Assembly (NCBI RefSeq): GCF_001904635.1
Contig: NZ_MRCB01000008.1
Location: forward strand, 110,535 to 174,534
Reading direction: 5' to 3'
Source: Hydrococcus rivularis NIES-593
GTDB lineage: Bacteria; Cyanobacteriota; Cyanobacteriia; Cyanobacteriales; Microcystaceae
DNA length: 64,000 nt
Shown here piece by piece: positions 18,865 through 28,049 of this stretch. Each line of letters starts with the position of its first letter. Position 1 is the stretch's first letter. Made by a program: the position numbers and the translations under genes. Under the pieces are notes generated by a model. That model was given only the letters and a program-made list of their open reading frames with translations. It was not told where the DNA came from and ran no database searches.

Positions 18865-19212
18865 ATGGCTCGCTATACCTGCTCCTATCGCTTCAAGGTC
18901 GATCTGGAAAAACTGCAACCCCTAATGATCGAAACTCTGCAAGCTTGTCATTTTGAGGTGATTTATCAGGCGGTCGATTATATAATGGCACGCGAATTTC
19001 TCGGTCAAATCAGTTTTTCTAAGTTGGTGACGGTAGAGGTACTCATTGACAGCACGACTGCTATTGATGATGAGGTACAGGTGAATTTAGTTGTTAAGAA
19101 TGATGAACTTCCATTACAGCTAAACAATCGCTGTCGGCAACTGTTTGTTCTCATCCAACAGGCGATCGCTGACAATCCGCAATGGAAATTAATAGAAAAT
19201 GTAACCAGTTAA
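18865..19212 (+). CDS. Conserved cyanobacterial protein of unknown function
   Basis: A 115-residue soluble protein starting MARYTCSYRFKVDLEKLQPL. No signal, membrane helix or catalytic motif is visible. The length and the alternating beta/alpha pattern suggest a single small globular domain. It is divergent from holB and converges on the FHA gene with a 4-base gap, so there is no room for a terminator. Confidence 0.65.
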   Translation: MARYTCSYRFKVDLEKLQPLMIETLQACHFEVIYQAVDYIMAREFLGQISFSKLVTVEVLIDSTTAIDDEVQVNLVVKNDELPLQLNNRCRQLFVLIQQAIADNPQWKLIENVTS

Positions 19213-19216
19213 GCGA

Positions 19217-19690
19217 CTATCTTCTTCCTTCTGTTCCTTTTTCTGTATCGAGCGCCTCTTCATCATTGTCCATCATGGCGGGATTGATCAAGGTGATATC
19301 GAAAGGGTCGTTATTGGAAGCCGTAGGAAATTCATCTCGTTGCCGATAATGATAAACAGCCACTACTTGCGGTCCAAAGACCACCTCGTCTCCATCTTTG
19401 AGATCGCAAACAGTGACTTTGCGACCGTTGACTAACATTCCATTGGCGCTTGCCTTTCCTTCTGAATCTCCATCGATAATGCGATAGTAACTAGAACCGT
19501 TGTCGAGATCGAATTTGAACAGAGTGGCGTGGTGGCGCGAGACAAATTGAGAACGCAGGCGAATATCGCAATGTTGCGACCTGCCCAATGAATAAACCGG
19601 GTATCTTAAAAGGACTTCTTGTCTCCCTTTATCGTCTTCAATAACGAGAAAATGTTCTTTTTGAGGGAGTGCAGGCTTACCAGTCATCAC
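19217..19690 (-). CDS. FHA-domain protein
   Basis: A 157-residue protein. The forkhead-associated domain (about residues 25-110) has the canonical GR-S-R-H and N residues in YSLGRSQHCDIRLRS, VSRHHATLF and SANGMLVNGRKV. FHA domains bind phosphothreonine peptides, which suggests a role downstream of a Ser/Thr kinase; no kinase is encoded nearby. The C-terminal ~45 residues are acidic and low in complexity. It follows the divergent/convergent small gene at 18865 and lies 84 bases downstream of ctaA. Confidence 0.85.
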   Translation of the reverse strand: MMTGKPALPQKEHFLVIEDDKGRQEVLLRYPVYSLGRSQHCDIRLRSQFVSRHHATLFKFDLDNGSSYYRIIDGDSEGKASANGMLVNGRKVTVCDLKDGDEVVFGPQVVAVYHYRQRDEFPTASNNDPFDITLINPAMMDNDEEALDTEKGTEGRR

Positions 19691-19774
19691 GCTATCCTAA
19701 ATTCTATGCATTGCGATTGTGGGATTTAAGATTGGCAATACCAAGGCGAATAGCTAGTTTGATTCGTAGATAAT

Positions 19775-22435
19775 TCACGTTTGGATTTTGAATTGACGAC
19801 GCAACAGAAGAGAATTAGTCACGACTGTGACGGAGCTAAATGCCATTAGCGCCCCGGCTAATGCCGGACTCAACAGTAACCCAAAACCGGGAAGCAAAAT
19901 GCCAGCAGCAACAGGAATGGCAAGAGTATTATATCCCAAAGCCCAAAACAGATTTTGGCGAATTTTATTAAACGTAGCCAGGCTAAGTTGAATGGCTTCC
20001 ACTACATCGAGCAATTGTTCTCGCATCAAAACAATGCCCGCCGTTTCGATCGCAACGTCTGTTCCTCCGTGCAAAGAAATTCCGATATCTGCCTGTGCTA
20101 AAGCTGGAGCATCGTTGATTCCATCTCCAATCATGGCAATAATCTTGGATTTTGGATTTTGGTCGCCGTTGTGCTGGAAGTGCAAGGTACTCCGCCTTCT
20201 GACGGCGGAGCCTGCTTGCACTTCGTCAATTCCAGCGGCGTGCGGCGACTGCGTTCCGCAGATTTTGGCGAAGCCGCCGCACGCTCCTTGAACCGCTTCA
20301 AGGAGAACGGCGGATTTTGGATTGGGGATGAAAGGATTTTGGATGAATTTCTTCGGAGTCCCCCCACTCTCCCCACTCCCCCTTGTCCCCTGATTCCCGT
20401 GCTTTCTAACTTCCGAATTCCGACTTCTGAGTTCCGACTTCCGATCTCCCATTTGCAGGGATTTAATAATTTCTGCCTTCTGTTGGGGACGAACGGCGGC
20501 AAAGACTTGAGTAATACCGACTTGTTGCGCGATCGCATTGGCAACGTCTGGGCGATCGCCAGTTACTAGGATAACTTGCAATCCCAATTGCTGAAGGCGT
20601 TCTACAGTTTCCTTGGCATCGGGGCGCAGGGGATCTTGAAGGGCAAGAACTCCAGCGACCTTCCCGGCAATGGCGAGGTAAACAACGGTTTTGCCTGCTT
20701 CTGCCAGCGATCGCGCCTGCATCTGGGCTAGTTCGTCGATTGCTACGCCGCGATCGCTCATCCAAGCTTCATTGCCCAGTAAAACCTCTTCTGTGCCAAC
20801 GCTAGCAGATATGCCCAGTCCAGCTTCGGTATAAAAGTCTTTAGCTTCTAAGAAAGGTAATTCTCGTTTTTGGGCTTCCTCAATGATTGCCGTGGCGAGA
20901 GGATGATTGGTGCCGCTTTCTACTGTTGCGGCGAGTTGCAAGAGACGGTCTTCATTAATCTCTGTCAGGGGGAGGCAATCGGTAACGGTAGGATGACCGA
21001 TAGTTAGCGTTCCCGTTTTATCAAAGACCATCGCGTCTAACTGATGAACTTTTTCTAAAATATCCCCGCCTTTGATTAACAATCCGCGTTCGGCACCAAT
21101 GCCAGTCCCGACTAGGATCGCCGTTGGCGTAGCCAATCCCAAAGCGCAGGGACAAGCAATGACTAATACAGCGATCGCAAGTTTTAAACTCAAGAGCAAA
21201 GGAGAAGGCGACACGACCATCTCATGCCCCATGTCATGAGATATTCCCGCCATGAGAACTTCTGGATAGAGTTTCGTGCCAATGAGATCCCAAAATAGAA
21301 AAGTTAGCGAGGCGACTGCCATCACGCCGTAGGCAAAATATCCCGCCACGGTATCGGCTAGCTGTTGGACGGGGGCTTTGCGGGTTTGCGCGTCTTCTAC
21401 CGAAGCGATAATCTTGGCTAGGGTGGTGTCTTTGCCGATGCGGGTGGCTTTAATCGCGATCGCGCCCGACTGGTTTAGCGTTCCTGCCGTTACCGTATCG
21501 CCTTCTTGTTTTGCCACGGGTAGCGATTCTCCCGTCAGCATCGACTCATCCACCGAACATTGACCCGCGACAATTTCCCCATCGACGGGTATTTTTTCTC
21601 CCGGCAATACCCAAACCCTTTCTCCCACGCGCACTTGCTCGACTGGAATTTCAATCCCCGACGGATCTGCGCTATTGGGATCGCCAATCAAACGGGCAAC
21701 GGGCGGTTGTAGGGCAACGAGGGCTTCTAGGGCAGAACGAGCGCGAATTCTGGCTCTTGCTTCTAGGGTGCGCCCCAGGAAGATAAATCCTAGCAGCATG
21801 ACGGGTTCGTCAAAAAAGCATTCCCATCCCAATTGGGGAAACAGAAGCGCAATGCAACTTGCCAGATAAGCGCTAAACGTTCCCAACCCAACCAGGGTAT
21901 TCATATTGGGCATTCCGTGCCAAAGGCTTCGCCAGCCATCAATTAGCAGGGAACGCCCCGGAAATAGTAATGCAAGGGTTGCTAGCGCCCAATGAAACCA
22001 AATATTGCTAAAGAAGGGAATCTTCGGACCGCCAATATGGTCTAGATGCCCAAGGCTAGAGAAAATTAATAAAGTCGCCGCGATCGCTAAGTTCCGGATC
22101 TGTTGCTTTACTTCCTGCTGCCGCCGTTCTACCGCACTTGCAGCTAATTCACTGGTTCTTCCTGCCGCCGAGGAACGCAATTGCGAGGGAAAACCCGTTT
22201 CAGTCAGCTTTTGGGCTAATTTCTCCGGTTGAATGGCTCCTGGAACGTACTGGACGACAGCTACTTCAGTCACGAGATTGACGCACGCAGAAACCACTCC
22301 CGGATTTTGAGTAAGTTGCCGTTCTACGGCTTTAACGCAGCCAGCACATTTCATTCCCGTCACGTCCAGCGTAGCGGTTTCTAGGGAAGTTGCAATTGTT
22401 GTCGTTTCCTCAGCTTTTGGCGAAGTTTGTACCAT
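19775..22435 (-). CDS. ctaA: Copper-translocating P-type ATPase (CtaA-like) with an in-frame repeat insertion
   Basis: This 886-residue P1B-ATPase moves copper towards thylakoid and periplasmic cuproproteins such as plastocyanin. An N-terminal HMA domain has the CAGC motif ([16 protein letters not shown]), followed by about eight membrane helices. Other motifs are TGES (MLTGESLPV), the CPC ion site in [22 protein letters not shown], the HP motif in [10 protein letters not shown], and [10 protein letters not shown]. Between KAEIIKSLQ and [10 protein letters not shown] lies an insertion of about 102 codons made of dispersed repeat DNA (20147-20452), without which the protein would be the usual ~780 residues. 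Whether the protein tolerates this loop is unknown. PacS is the alternative assignment. Confidence 0.87.
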   Translation of the reverse strand: MVQTSPKAEETTTIATSLETATLDVTGMKCAGCVKAVERQLTQNPGVVSACVNLVTEVAVVQYVPGAIQPEKLAQKLTETGFPSQLRSSAAGRTSELAASAVERRQQEVKQQIRNLAIAATLLIFSSLGHLDHIGGPKIPFFSNIWFHWALATLALLFPGRSLLIDGWRSLWHGMPNMNTLVGLGTFSAYLASCIALLFPQLGWECFFDEPVMLLGFIFLGRTLEARARIRARSALEALVALQPPVARLIGDPNSADPSGIEIPVEQVRVGERVWVLPGEKIPVDGEIVAGQCSVDESMLTGESLPVAKQEGDTVTAGTLNQSGAIAIKATRIGKDTTLAKIIASVEDAQTRKAPVQQLADTVAGYFAYGVMAVASLTFLFWDLIGTKLYPEVLMAGISHDMGHEMVVSPSPLLLSLKLAIAVLVIACPCALGLATPTAILVGTGIGAERGLLIKGGDILEKVHQLDAMVFDKTGTLTIGHPTVTDCLPLTEINEDRLLQLAATVESGTNHPLATAIIEEAQKRELPFLEAKDFYTEAGLGISASVGTEEVLLGNEAWMSDRGVAIDELAQMQARSLAEAGKTVVYLAIAGKVAGVLALQDPLRPDAKETVERLQQLGLQVILVTGDRPDVANAIAQQVGITQVFAAVRPQQKAEIIKSLQMGDRKSELRSRNSEVRKHGNQGTRGSGESGGTPKKFIQNPFIPNPKSAVLLEAVQGACGGFAKICGTQSPHAAGIDEVQAGSAVRRRSTLHFQHNGDQNPKSKIIAMIGDGINDAPALAQADIGISLHGGTDVAIETAGIVLMREQLLDVVEAIQLSLATFNKIRQNLFWALGYNTLAIPVAAGILLPGFGLLLSPALAGALMAFSSVTVVTNSLLLRRQFKIQT
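20147..20452. repeat. Nest of palindromic repeats inserted in frame in ctaA
   Basis: About 306 bases (a multiple of 3, no stop in the ctaA frame). From left to right: GGATTTTGGATTTTGG; the arm CGCCGTTGTGCTGGAA (partner of the palindrome at 39274-39310); a GGTACTCCGCC palindrome at 20182-20222; the degraded second arm TTCCAGCGGCG; a TGCGGCG...CGCCGCA hairpin; CTCCTTGAA/TTCAAGGAG; then GGATTTTGGAT and pyrimidine-rich repeats. All of these words recur in intergenic DNA elsewhere in the window. Confidence 0.8.
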
Positions 22436-22527
22436 AAATAGTTATTAGTTAACAGCTATTAGTTAATGGTTAGTCGTTTCCCTACTTCCCCATCCCCGAT
22501 CTCTCTGCAAGATGTACTACATAAAAT

Positions 22528-22677
22528 GGTAACTCTTCTAAGTTTTATATTCTCCGCTGAGATTGGAAGCATAAAACCCATCTAATCTTAAGCTGCAAGT
22601 AGCGCAGTTAGGGCGTTAACCGATTTGGTAATCAACCAGAATTCTTTATTTTTAGACAGTTCGTGGAGGCGATCGCA
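22528..22677 (-). pseudogene. Degenerate tandem duplicate of the 3' end of the CoA-disulfide reductase gene
   Basis: This stretch aligns along its length with 22720-22870, the last ~150 bases of the neighbouring reductase gene. Shared words include AAGTTTTATAT, CGTGGAGGCGATCGC and GCAGTTAGGGCG-like blocks. On the minus strand it retains LHELSKNKE in place of LHELPKDKK, but has stops and has lost the rhodanese Cys. It is a decayed copy of the C-terminal rhodanese segment. Confidence 0.75.
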
Positions 22678-22717
22678 ATTCCAGGAATTCTTAAATCAAT
22701 GAAACACGGGTAAGGAT

Positions 22718-24355
22718 TTAGTAACTTTTCCAAGTTTTATATCCTCCTGTCAGATTGGAGGCATTAAACCCATTTAATCGTAAGATACGAGTAGCGTAGT
22801 AGGCGCGTTGACCGACTTGGCAATAAACTAAAATTTTTTTATCTTTTGGGAGTTCGTGGAGGCGATCGCGTAACTGACTCAAAGGAACATTAATTGCTCC
22901 GGGGACGTGACCTGCTTCAAATTCTCCCACTTCTCGCACGTCTACTAATACGCTTTCGGTCAAATCTGAGCCATCCCATTGAGCGATCGGAGCATCCCCT
23001 CGCAAGGCATTAGCGGCTATCATGCCAGCAAAATTAACGGGATCTTTTGCTGCACCAAATTGGGGTGCGTAGCACAATTCGGCTTCTTCTAGATCGAAGA
23101 CGGTAGAGTGACGCTGAATCGCCATTGATATAACATCAATGCGTTTTTCTACTCCTTCTTCTCCCACTGCTTGCGCTCCTAAAATTCGCCCGTCTTTGGG
23201 AGAAAAAAGCAATTTCAGGTCAATCGGTTTCGCACCTGGAAAATAGCTGACGTGATGACCGGGATGGAGGCAAATTTTCTCATAGGGCATTTTTAGCCGT
23301 TTGAGAGTTTTCTCGCTAGCTCCCGTATTAGCAACGGTTAACCCAAAGATCCCGCAGACGGCAGTACCTTGCACGCCCCGAAAGGTAGAACTTCGACCTG
23401 CAATTGCATCGGCTGCAATCCTTCCCTGGCGGTTCGCTGGTCCGGCAAGGGCGATTAGGGTCCATTCCTTAGTAACATAGTCTCGTACCTCTACTGCGTC
23501 TCCAACTGCCCAAATAGACTCGTCAGAAGTACGCATTTGTTCGTTGACGCGAATTCCGCCTTTATCTCCTATTTCTAATCCAGCCTCTATAGCCAGTTTG
23601 CTTTCCGGACGCACGCCAAGTGCAATAATTACTAACTGAGCGGGATACCGATTGCCCGATCGCGTCGAGACGAGAATATTATTTTCCTGTTGCTCGAATT
23701 GCGTTACTTCCTTTTCCAAACATAACTGAACCCCATGCGCTCTCAGGCGCTCTTGTACGGGAATGACCATTTCTCGATCGAGGATTGGTATGACTTGAGA
23801 TGTCATTTCTAGTAACGTCACGGCAATGCCTCGATGGACGAGGTTTTCTGTCATTTCTAAGCCAATAAAGCCACCGCCAACGACGACAGCTTGTTTGACT
23901 TGACGTTCGGCAATCCAATCGCGAATGCGACGACTGTCGGGGATGGTACGTAGGGCAAAAATTCCTGGCAGGTCGATCCCTGGTAGCGGCGGACGAATCG
24001 GAGAAGCTCCCGGCGCTAATACTAAAGCATCGTATCGTTCTTGATAAATTTCGTTGGTTGTCAGGTTTTTAACTGTAATTTTTTTGTTTTGGCGATCGAT
24101 GCTTAAGACTTCATTTTTAATTCGGACTTCAATATTAAAACGCTGCTTAAATAGATCGGTAGTAGCTACCAACAATTTCTTTTCTTCAGCAATGACATTT
24201 CCTACATAGTAAGGCAAGCCACAATTGGCAAATGAAACAAAAGATCCTCGCTCAAAAATAACAATTTCTGCTTCTTCGGATAAACGGCGAGAACGAGCTG
24301 CACAAGAGGCTCCCCCAGCTACGCCACCGACAATTAAAATTCTTTTTTGTGTCAT
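22718..24355 (-). CDS. CoA-disulfide reductase / pyridine nucleotide-disulfide oxidoreductase with C-terminal rhodanese domain
   Basis: The 545-residue fusion begins with an FAD-binding GGVAGGASCAAR motif. The active-site Cys of the CoADR type is single (FANCGLPYYVG). An NAD-binding motif follows (VVVGGGFIGLEMTENL), then the FAD site in IWAVGDAVEV and the dimerisation domain. The last ~95 residues form a rhodanese domain with the catalytic Cys in ILVYCQVGQRAYY. Known CoADR-Rhd fusions reduce CoA persulfides, polysulfide or sulfur species; NAD(P)H oxidase is an alternative. It is a single-gene unit. Its 3' end is duplicated downstream in a degenerate copy. Confidence 0.85.
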   Translation of the reverse strand: MTQKRILIVGGVAGGASCAARSRRLSEEAEIVIFERGSFVSFANCGLPYYVGNVIAEEKKLLVATTDLFKQRFNIEVRIKNEVLSIDRQNKKITVKNLTTNEIYQERYDALVLAPGASPIRPPLPGIDLPGIFALRTIPDSRRIRDWIAERQVKQAVVVGGGFIGLEMTENLVHRGIAVTLLEMTSQVIPILDREMVIPVQERLRAHGVQLCLEKEVTQFEQQENNILVSTRSGNRYPAQLVIIALGVRPESKLAIEAGLEIGDKGGIRVNEQMRTSDESIWAVGDAVEVRDYVTKEWTLIALAGPANRQGRIAADAIAGRSSTFRGVQGTAVCGIFGLTVANTGASEKTLKRLKMPYEKICLHPGHHVSYFPGAKPIDLKLLFSPKDGRILGAQAVGEEGVEKRIDVISMAIQRHSTVFDLEEAELCYAPQFGAAKDPVNFAGMIAANALRGDAPIAQWDGSDLTESVLVDVREVGEFEAGHVPGAINVPLSQLRDRLHELPKDKKILVYCQVGQRAYYATRILRLNGFNASNLTGGYKTWKSY

Positions 24356-24591
24356 ATCCTATCGTTCGATCGCTTATGGCTGACCGCGATCGCCTGTAAT
24401 AATTAGAATCCTACATTTGTAAAATCCGATCGCTATCTCTATTGTATTTTTATTGACTTATTAATGGCAAAAAATATGCTGACAAAAAAATTGATTTTTG
24501 GCTCGATCGCAATCTCTCTAAAAAATCAGTTTACCATAAAAAATAGGCGAAATTAGCATTAGTCCCTATGTAGCGAGGTAACTAGCAGAGC

Positions 24592-25482
24592 ATGCCCGGT
24601 AATCTCTGTAAAATCCTGTTGATAGAAGAGAATTGCGATCGCATTAAGCTGATTGAGAGATTGCTGTTAGAATCTGAGGGCAGCTCTTTGGCTGAGGGAT
24701 TGTTCTTTACCCTGACTGATGCCCAGAGTCTTTCCCAAGGCATTGAATACTTGGCTAAAGAAGTCTTTGATGTCATCTTACTCAATTTAATGCTGCCCGA
24801 TAGTAAAGGAATCAATTCGCTGATAGCGATTAGAGATCGATATCCTAAAGTGCCAGTTATCGTCCAAGCCGACAGCGAAGATGAAACTTTGGTCGTTAAA
24901 GCCTTTCAGTTAGGTGCGGATGGCTATTTGCATACCAAAACTCTCGATCGTAGTTTTCTGGTCTACGAAATTCGCCTAGCCATTGAAAGACAGGAATATC
25001 TCGCCAAACTAGAACTCCTGCAACAACAAAAAGAACAAGAATTAGAATTTCAACAACTCGAACGGCGAGCCAACTCGACCAATACCAGTATTACGGCTCG
25101 CATGTTTGGTTCGGAAACCTTGCGAGAAAGCGTACCAGATATATTTGAAGAACTCGTACAAACCTATGGGAAATTGCTCGATCTCGCCCTAGAAGAACGC
25201 GCCTATAAAGTCGAACATAACATCTCCGATCGCTTGCGTGCCCTAGCTGATAAGTTGGGCTTCCTCAAAGCTAGTCCCAGAGATGTTGTAGACATTCACA
25301 CGAAAACATTGAGGGAAAAAAATCAAGACGTTACTCTGGCTAAAGCTCAGGCTTACGTTTCTGAAGGACGCTTGATGATTTTAGAACTAATGGGGTATCT
25401 AACCTCGTTTTATCGAAAATACTATATCGGCTTGAGCAATATTAAATTTTCTCCCCAGCTCGAACAGGAAAATGAGTCATGA
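24592..25482 (+). CDS. kaiA3: KaiA3-like clock protein: pseudo-receiver plus KaiA-type C-terminal domain
   Basis: The 296-residue protein has an N-terminal receiver fold (about 5-130; ILLIEENCDRIKLIE, GYLHTKTL), a coiled linker (EYLAKLELLQQQKEQELEFQ) and a helical C-terminal domain of about 110 residues. The C-terminal domain (SETLRESVPDIFEELVQ, YGKLLDLALEERAYKVEHNI) resembles KaiA. The phospho-acceptor position is Asn, in VILLNLMLPDSKG (codon AAT), so phosphotransfer is unlikely. Its stop codon overlaps the kaiB start (ATGA), and kaiC follows. This matches the KaiA3 architecture recently described for Synechocystis Sll0485. It should stimulate KaiC3 phosphorylation. Confidence 0.78.
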   Translation: MPGNLCKILLIEENCDRIKLIERLLLESEGSSLAEGLFFTLTDAQSLSQGIEYLAKEVFDVILLNLMLPDSKGINSLIAIRDRYPKVPVIVQADSEDETLVVKAFQLGADGYLHTKTLDRSFLVYEIRLAIERQEYLAKLELLQQQKEQELEFQQLERRANSTNTSITARMFGSETLRESVPDIFEELVQTYGKLLDLALEERAYKVEHNISDRLRALADKLGFLKASPRDVVDIHTKTLREKNQDVTLAKAQAYVSEGRLMILELMGYLTSFYRKYYIGLSNIKFSPQLEQENES

Positions 25483-25769
25483 GCAAATACGTTCTGAAGT
25501 TATATATTACCGGAAACTCCCCCAAATCCCAGCGAGCGATCGCCAATTTATTTCGCATCTGTCACGAAGAACTCGCCGACCAGTACGCGATCGAGATTAT
25601 CGATGTTTTGGAACAGCCCCACATGGCAGAAGCCGAAAAAATTCTGGTTACTCCTACCCTGATCAAACAACTTCCCCCGCCGCTACAACGCATCATCGGC
25701 GATATGTCGAATACTCAAAAAGTTCTTCTCGGACTCGATCTGCTGCCGAAAGAGTTGGAGATGAAATGA
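25479..25769 (+). CDS. kaiB3: Circadian clock protein KaiB (KaiB3-like)
   Basis: This is a 96-residue thioredoxin-like fold-switching protein. The family segments YVLKLYITGNSPKSQRAI, IDVLEQPHMAEAEKILVTPT and RIIGDMSNTQKVLLGLDLL are intact, including the conserved TPTL and the GLDLL end. It lacks the acidic C-terminal tail of KaiB1. It is translated through an ATGA overlap with kaiA3 and lies 132 bases upstream of kaiC3. A repeat of the AATTGCGAATTG type lies in that gap. Confidence 0.9.
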   Translation: MSKYVLKLYITGNSPKSQRAIANLFRICHEELADQYAIEIIDVLEQPHMAEAEKILVTPTLIKQLPPPLQRIIGDMSNTQKVLLGLDLLPKELEMK

Positions 25770-25809
25770 GACTTGATTTTGAGCAACTGTCTTTAGGCAT
25801 GGGGGACTA

Positions 25810-25842
25810 ATTGCGAATTGGCAATTGCGAATTGCGAATTGG
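25810..25842. repeat. AATTGCGAATTG repeat between kaiB3 and kaiC3
   Basis: Three near-tandem copies of ATTGCGAATTG-like words lie in the kaiB3-kaiC3 gap, of the same family as 2262-2320 and 10017-10062. No promoter or terminator is apparent in the gap. A purine-rich stretch, GACGAGGAGAAGAAA, follows. Confidence 0.55.
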
Positions 25843-25901
25843 ATTGACGAGGAGAAGAAAATGCACGGAGAATTAATAAGCGATCGCTATTTAGGAAACT
25901 A

Positions 25902-27416
25902 ATGAGTCAAAACAACGGACGGGAGTTTATCGAGAAATTAGAAACAGGGATTCCAGGATTCGATTTTCTCTCTCAGGGGGGACTTCCCAAAGGTCGGGGA
26001 ACTTTAGTAGCAGGAACAGCGGGAAGTGCCAAAACAGTTTTTGCTTGTCAGTTTCTCGTAGAAGGGATCGTGCGCGGAGAAAATGGCGTTTTCGTCACCT
26101 TTGAAGAACCCCCAAAGGCACTACGAAGAAATATGCTCGGCTTCGGCTGGGATATTCAAAAATGGGAAGAAGAAGGAAAATGGGTGTTTGTCGATGCCTC
26201 GCCCCAACCGGGGGAACGTCCGATGGTCAGCGGCGAATATGACCTCGGCGCTTTAATTGCGCGGATCGAGTTTGCCATCCGCAAGTACAATGCCCAACGA
26301 ATCTCGCTAGACTCTCTCGGCGCGATTTTCAGCCACTTAGCCGATAGCGCTCAAGTTCGCAGCGATTTGTTCAGGCTGGCATCGGCACTGCGGGAATTGG
26401 AGATTACTGCTGTCATGACCGCAGAGAGAACCCAAGAATACGGCGAAATCAGCCGCTTTGGAGTCGAGGAATTCGTCGCAGATAACGTGGTTATTTTGCG
26501 CAACGTTCTGGCCGATGAAAAGCGCCGTCGAACTATCGAAATTCTTAAGTATCGGGGAACCGACCACCAAAAGGGGGAATTTCCTTTCACCGTGATTCGC
26601 AACCGGGGAATTACGATCATTCCGCTAGCGGCGATCGAACTCGAACAGAAATCATCCAACATCCGTATTACTTCCGGTAGCGAAGAATTAGATAGAATGT
26701 GCGGCGGCGGATTTTTCCGCGACTCGATCATCCTCGTCTCGGGAGCGACGGGAACGGGCAAAACCTTAATGGTGACAGAATTTATGGCAGGTGGCGCCAA
26801 CAGTGCGGAAAGGTGCCTCATTTTTGCTTTTGAGGAAAGCCGAGAGCAATTGTTTAGAAACGCGATCGGTTGGGGTGTCGATTTCGAGCGGATGGAACGC
26901 GAAGGCAAGTTGAAAGTTGTCTGTCGCTATCCCGAAACGACCACCCTGGAGAATCATTTAATCGCCATGAAGGAGATCATCGAAGAATTTAAACCCAATC
27001 GCGTTGCAGTAGACAGTCTCTCGGCATTGGAGAGGGTTTCCACTCTCAAAAGCTTTCGGGAATTTATTATCGGTCTGACTTCATTTATCAAACAGAAAGA
27101 AATCGGCGGACTGTTTACGTCCACCACCCCAACGCTTTTAGGCGGTTCTTCGATTACAGAGGCACACATTTCTACTATTACCGACTCGATTATCCTGCTG
27201 CGTTATGTGGAAATGTATGGAGAAATGCGCCGGGGCATTACGGTACTCAAAATGCGCGGCTCAATGCACGATAAGGATATTCGCGAGTTTGCGATCGACA
27301 ACCGAGGCATGCATATTGGCAAACCATTCCGCAACGTGACTGGAATTCTGGCAGGAGCGCCGATTTACACGGCTCAGAATGAGGTGGAGCGCCTTAGCGG
27401 TTTGTTTGAGGAGTGA
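25902..27416 (+). CDS. kaiC3: Circadian clock ATPase/autokinase KaiC (KaiC3-like)
   Basis: A 504-residue double RecA-type ATPase. CI has Walker A GTAGSAKT, the catalytic pair in FVTFEEPPK and the R-finger region FLVEGIVRG. CII has Walker A GATGTGKT, FAFEESREQLFRNA, and the phosphorylation pair Ser-Thr in AHISTITDS, equivalent to S431/T432. The C-terminal A-loop and tail differ from KaiC1 (GILAGAPIYTAQNEVERLS), which favours KaiC3. Together with kaiA3 and kaiB3 it forms a complete second-type clock operon. The start ATG at 25902 lies 132 bases after kaiB3. No hairpin terminator follows. Confidence 0.85.
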   Translation: MSQNNGREFIEKLETGIPGFDFLSQGGLPKGRGTLVAGTAGSAKTVFACQFLVEGIVRGENGVFVTFEEPPKALRRNMLGFGWDIQKWEEEGKWVFVDASPQPGERPMVSGEYDLGALIARIEFAIRKYNAQRISLDSLGAIFSHLADSAQVRSDLFRLASALRELEITAVMTAERTQEYGEISRFGVEEFVADNVVILRNVLADEKRRRTIEILKYRGTDHQKGEFPFTVIRNRGITIIPLAAIELEQKSSNIRITSGSEELDRMCGGGFFRDSIILVSGATGTGKTLMVTEFMAGGANSAERCLIFAFEESREQLFRNAIGWGVDFERMEREGKLKVVCRYPETTTLENHLIAMKEIIEEFKPNRVAVDSLSALERVSTLKSFREFIIGLTSFIKQKEIGGLFTSTTPTLLGGSSITEAHISTITDSIILLRYVEMYGEMRRGITVLKMRGSMHDKDIREFAIDNRGMHIGKPFRNVTGILAGAPIYTAQNEVERLSGLFEE

Positions 27417-27570
27417 GACTTCTCAGGAGACGGGGAGAGTTAGGAGAAGGAGAGACAATTAACAAATAACCAATAACCAATGACAACTGACCAATCCCTA
27501 GTAAGATAAGAAAGTTAGATTATATGCGATAATTTGTTACAGACATTTTAAGATTTGCTTAGTACTAGCA

Positions 27571-27918
27571 ATGAGCGATCGACCTGTAGAGAAAACGCTG
27601 GCAGAGCAAGCTCTAGCAAGCTATGAATGCCGTGCTTGCGGCTACGTTTACGAGCCAGATAAGGGAGATAGTAAAAGTAACACTCCTGCCGGAACGCCAT
27701 TTGAGCAATTGCCCGCCGATTGGCGCTGTCCGGTCTGTGGGGCAAGCCGTTCTGCTTTTGTCAACATTGGAGCCAGAAATGCTCCCTCTGGATTCCAGGA
27801 AAATCTCAATTACGGTTTTGGTGTTAACCGTTTGACCCCAGGACAAAAAAATATTTTGATTTTCGGAGGACTAGCCTTAGCCTTCTTATTTTTCTTAAGC
27901 CTATACGGTTTAAATTAG
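27571..27918 (+). CDS. rubA: Membrane-anchored rubredoxin required for photosystem assembly
   Basis: A 115-residue protein. The rubredoxin domain has the two iron-binding CxxC pairs, [13 protein letters not shown] and [13 protein letters not shown], followed by a linker and a single C-terminal membrane helix ([20 protein letters not shown]). It is the conserved first gene of the rubA-ycf48-psbEFLJ unit, where RubA acts early in photosystem II assembly at the thylakoid. The Cys spacing is intact. A 131-base gap separates it from ycf48. Confidence 0.95.
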   Translation: MSDRPVEKTLAEQALASYECRACGYVYEPDKGDSKSNTPAGTPFEQLPADWRCPVCGASRSAFVNIGARNAPSGFQENLNYGFGVNRLTPGQKNILIFGGLALAFLFFLSLYGLN

Positions 27919-28049
27919 GCTCGAACCAAGTATCGCTGCCAACTCCCTTTAATTGATATCCCTATTTTTCGCATTAAATGCAATCTTACCGAACAATTTT
28001 AGCCGGGGAGAAACCAATCAATCGATTCCTAGCTGTTATCGACTAAGAT

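Noticed and set aside
26351..26908. 185-codon minus-strand frame within kaiC3
   Set aside because: Antisense shadow of a highly conserved gene; no recognisable product.
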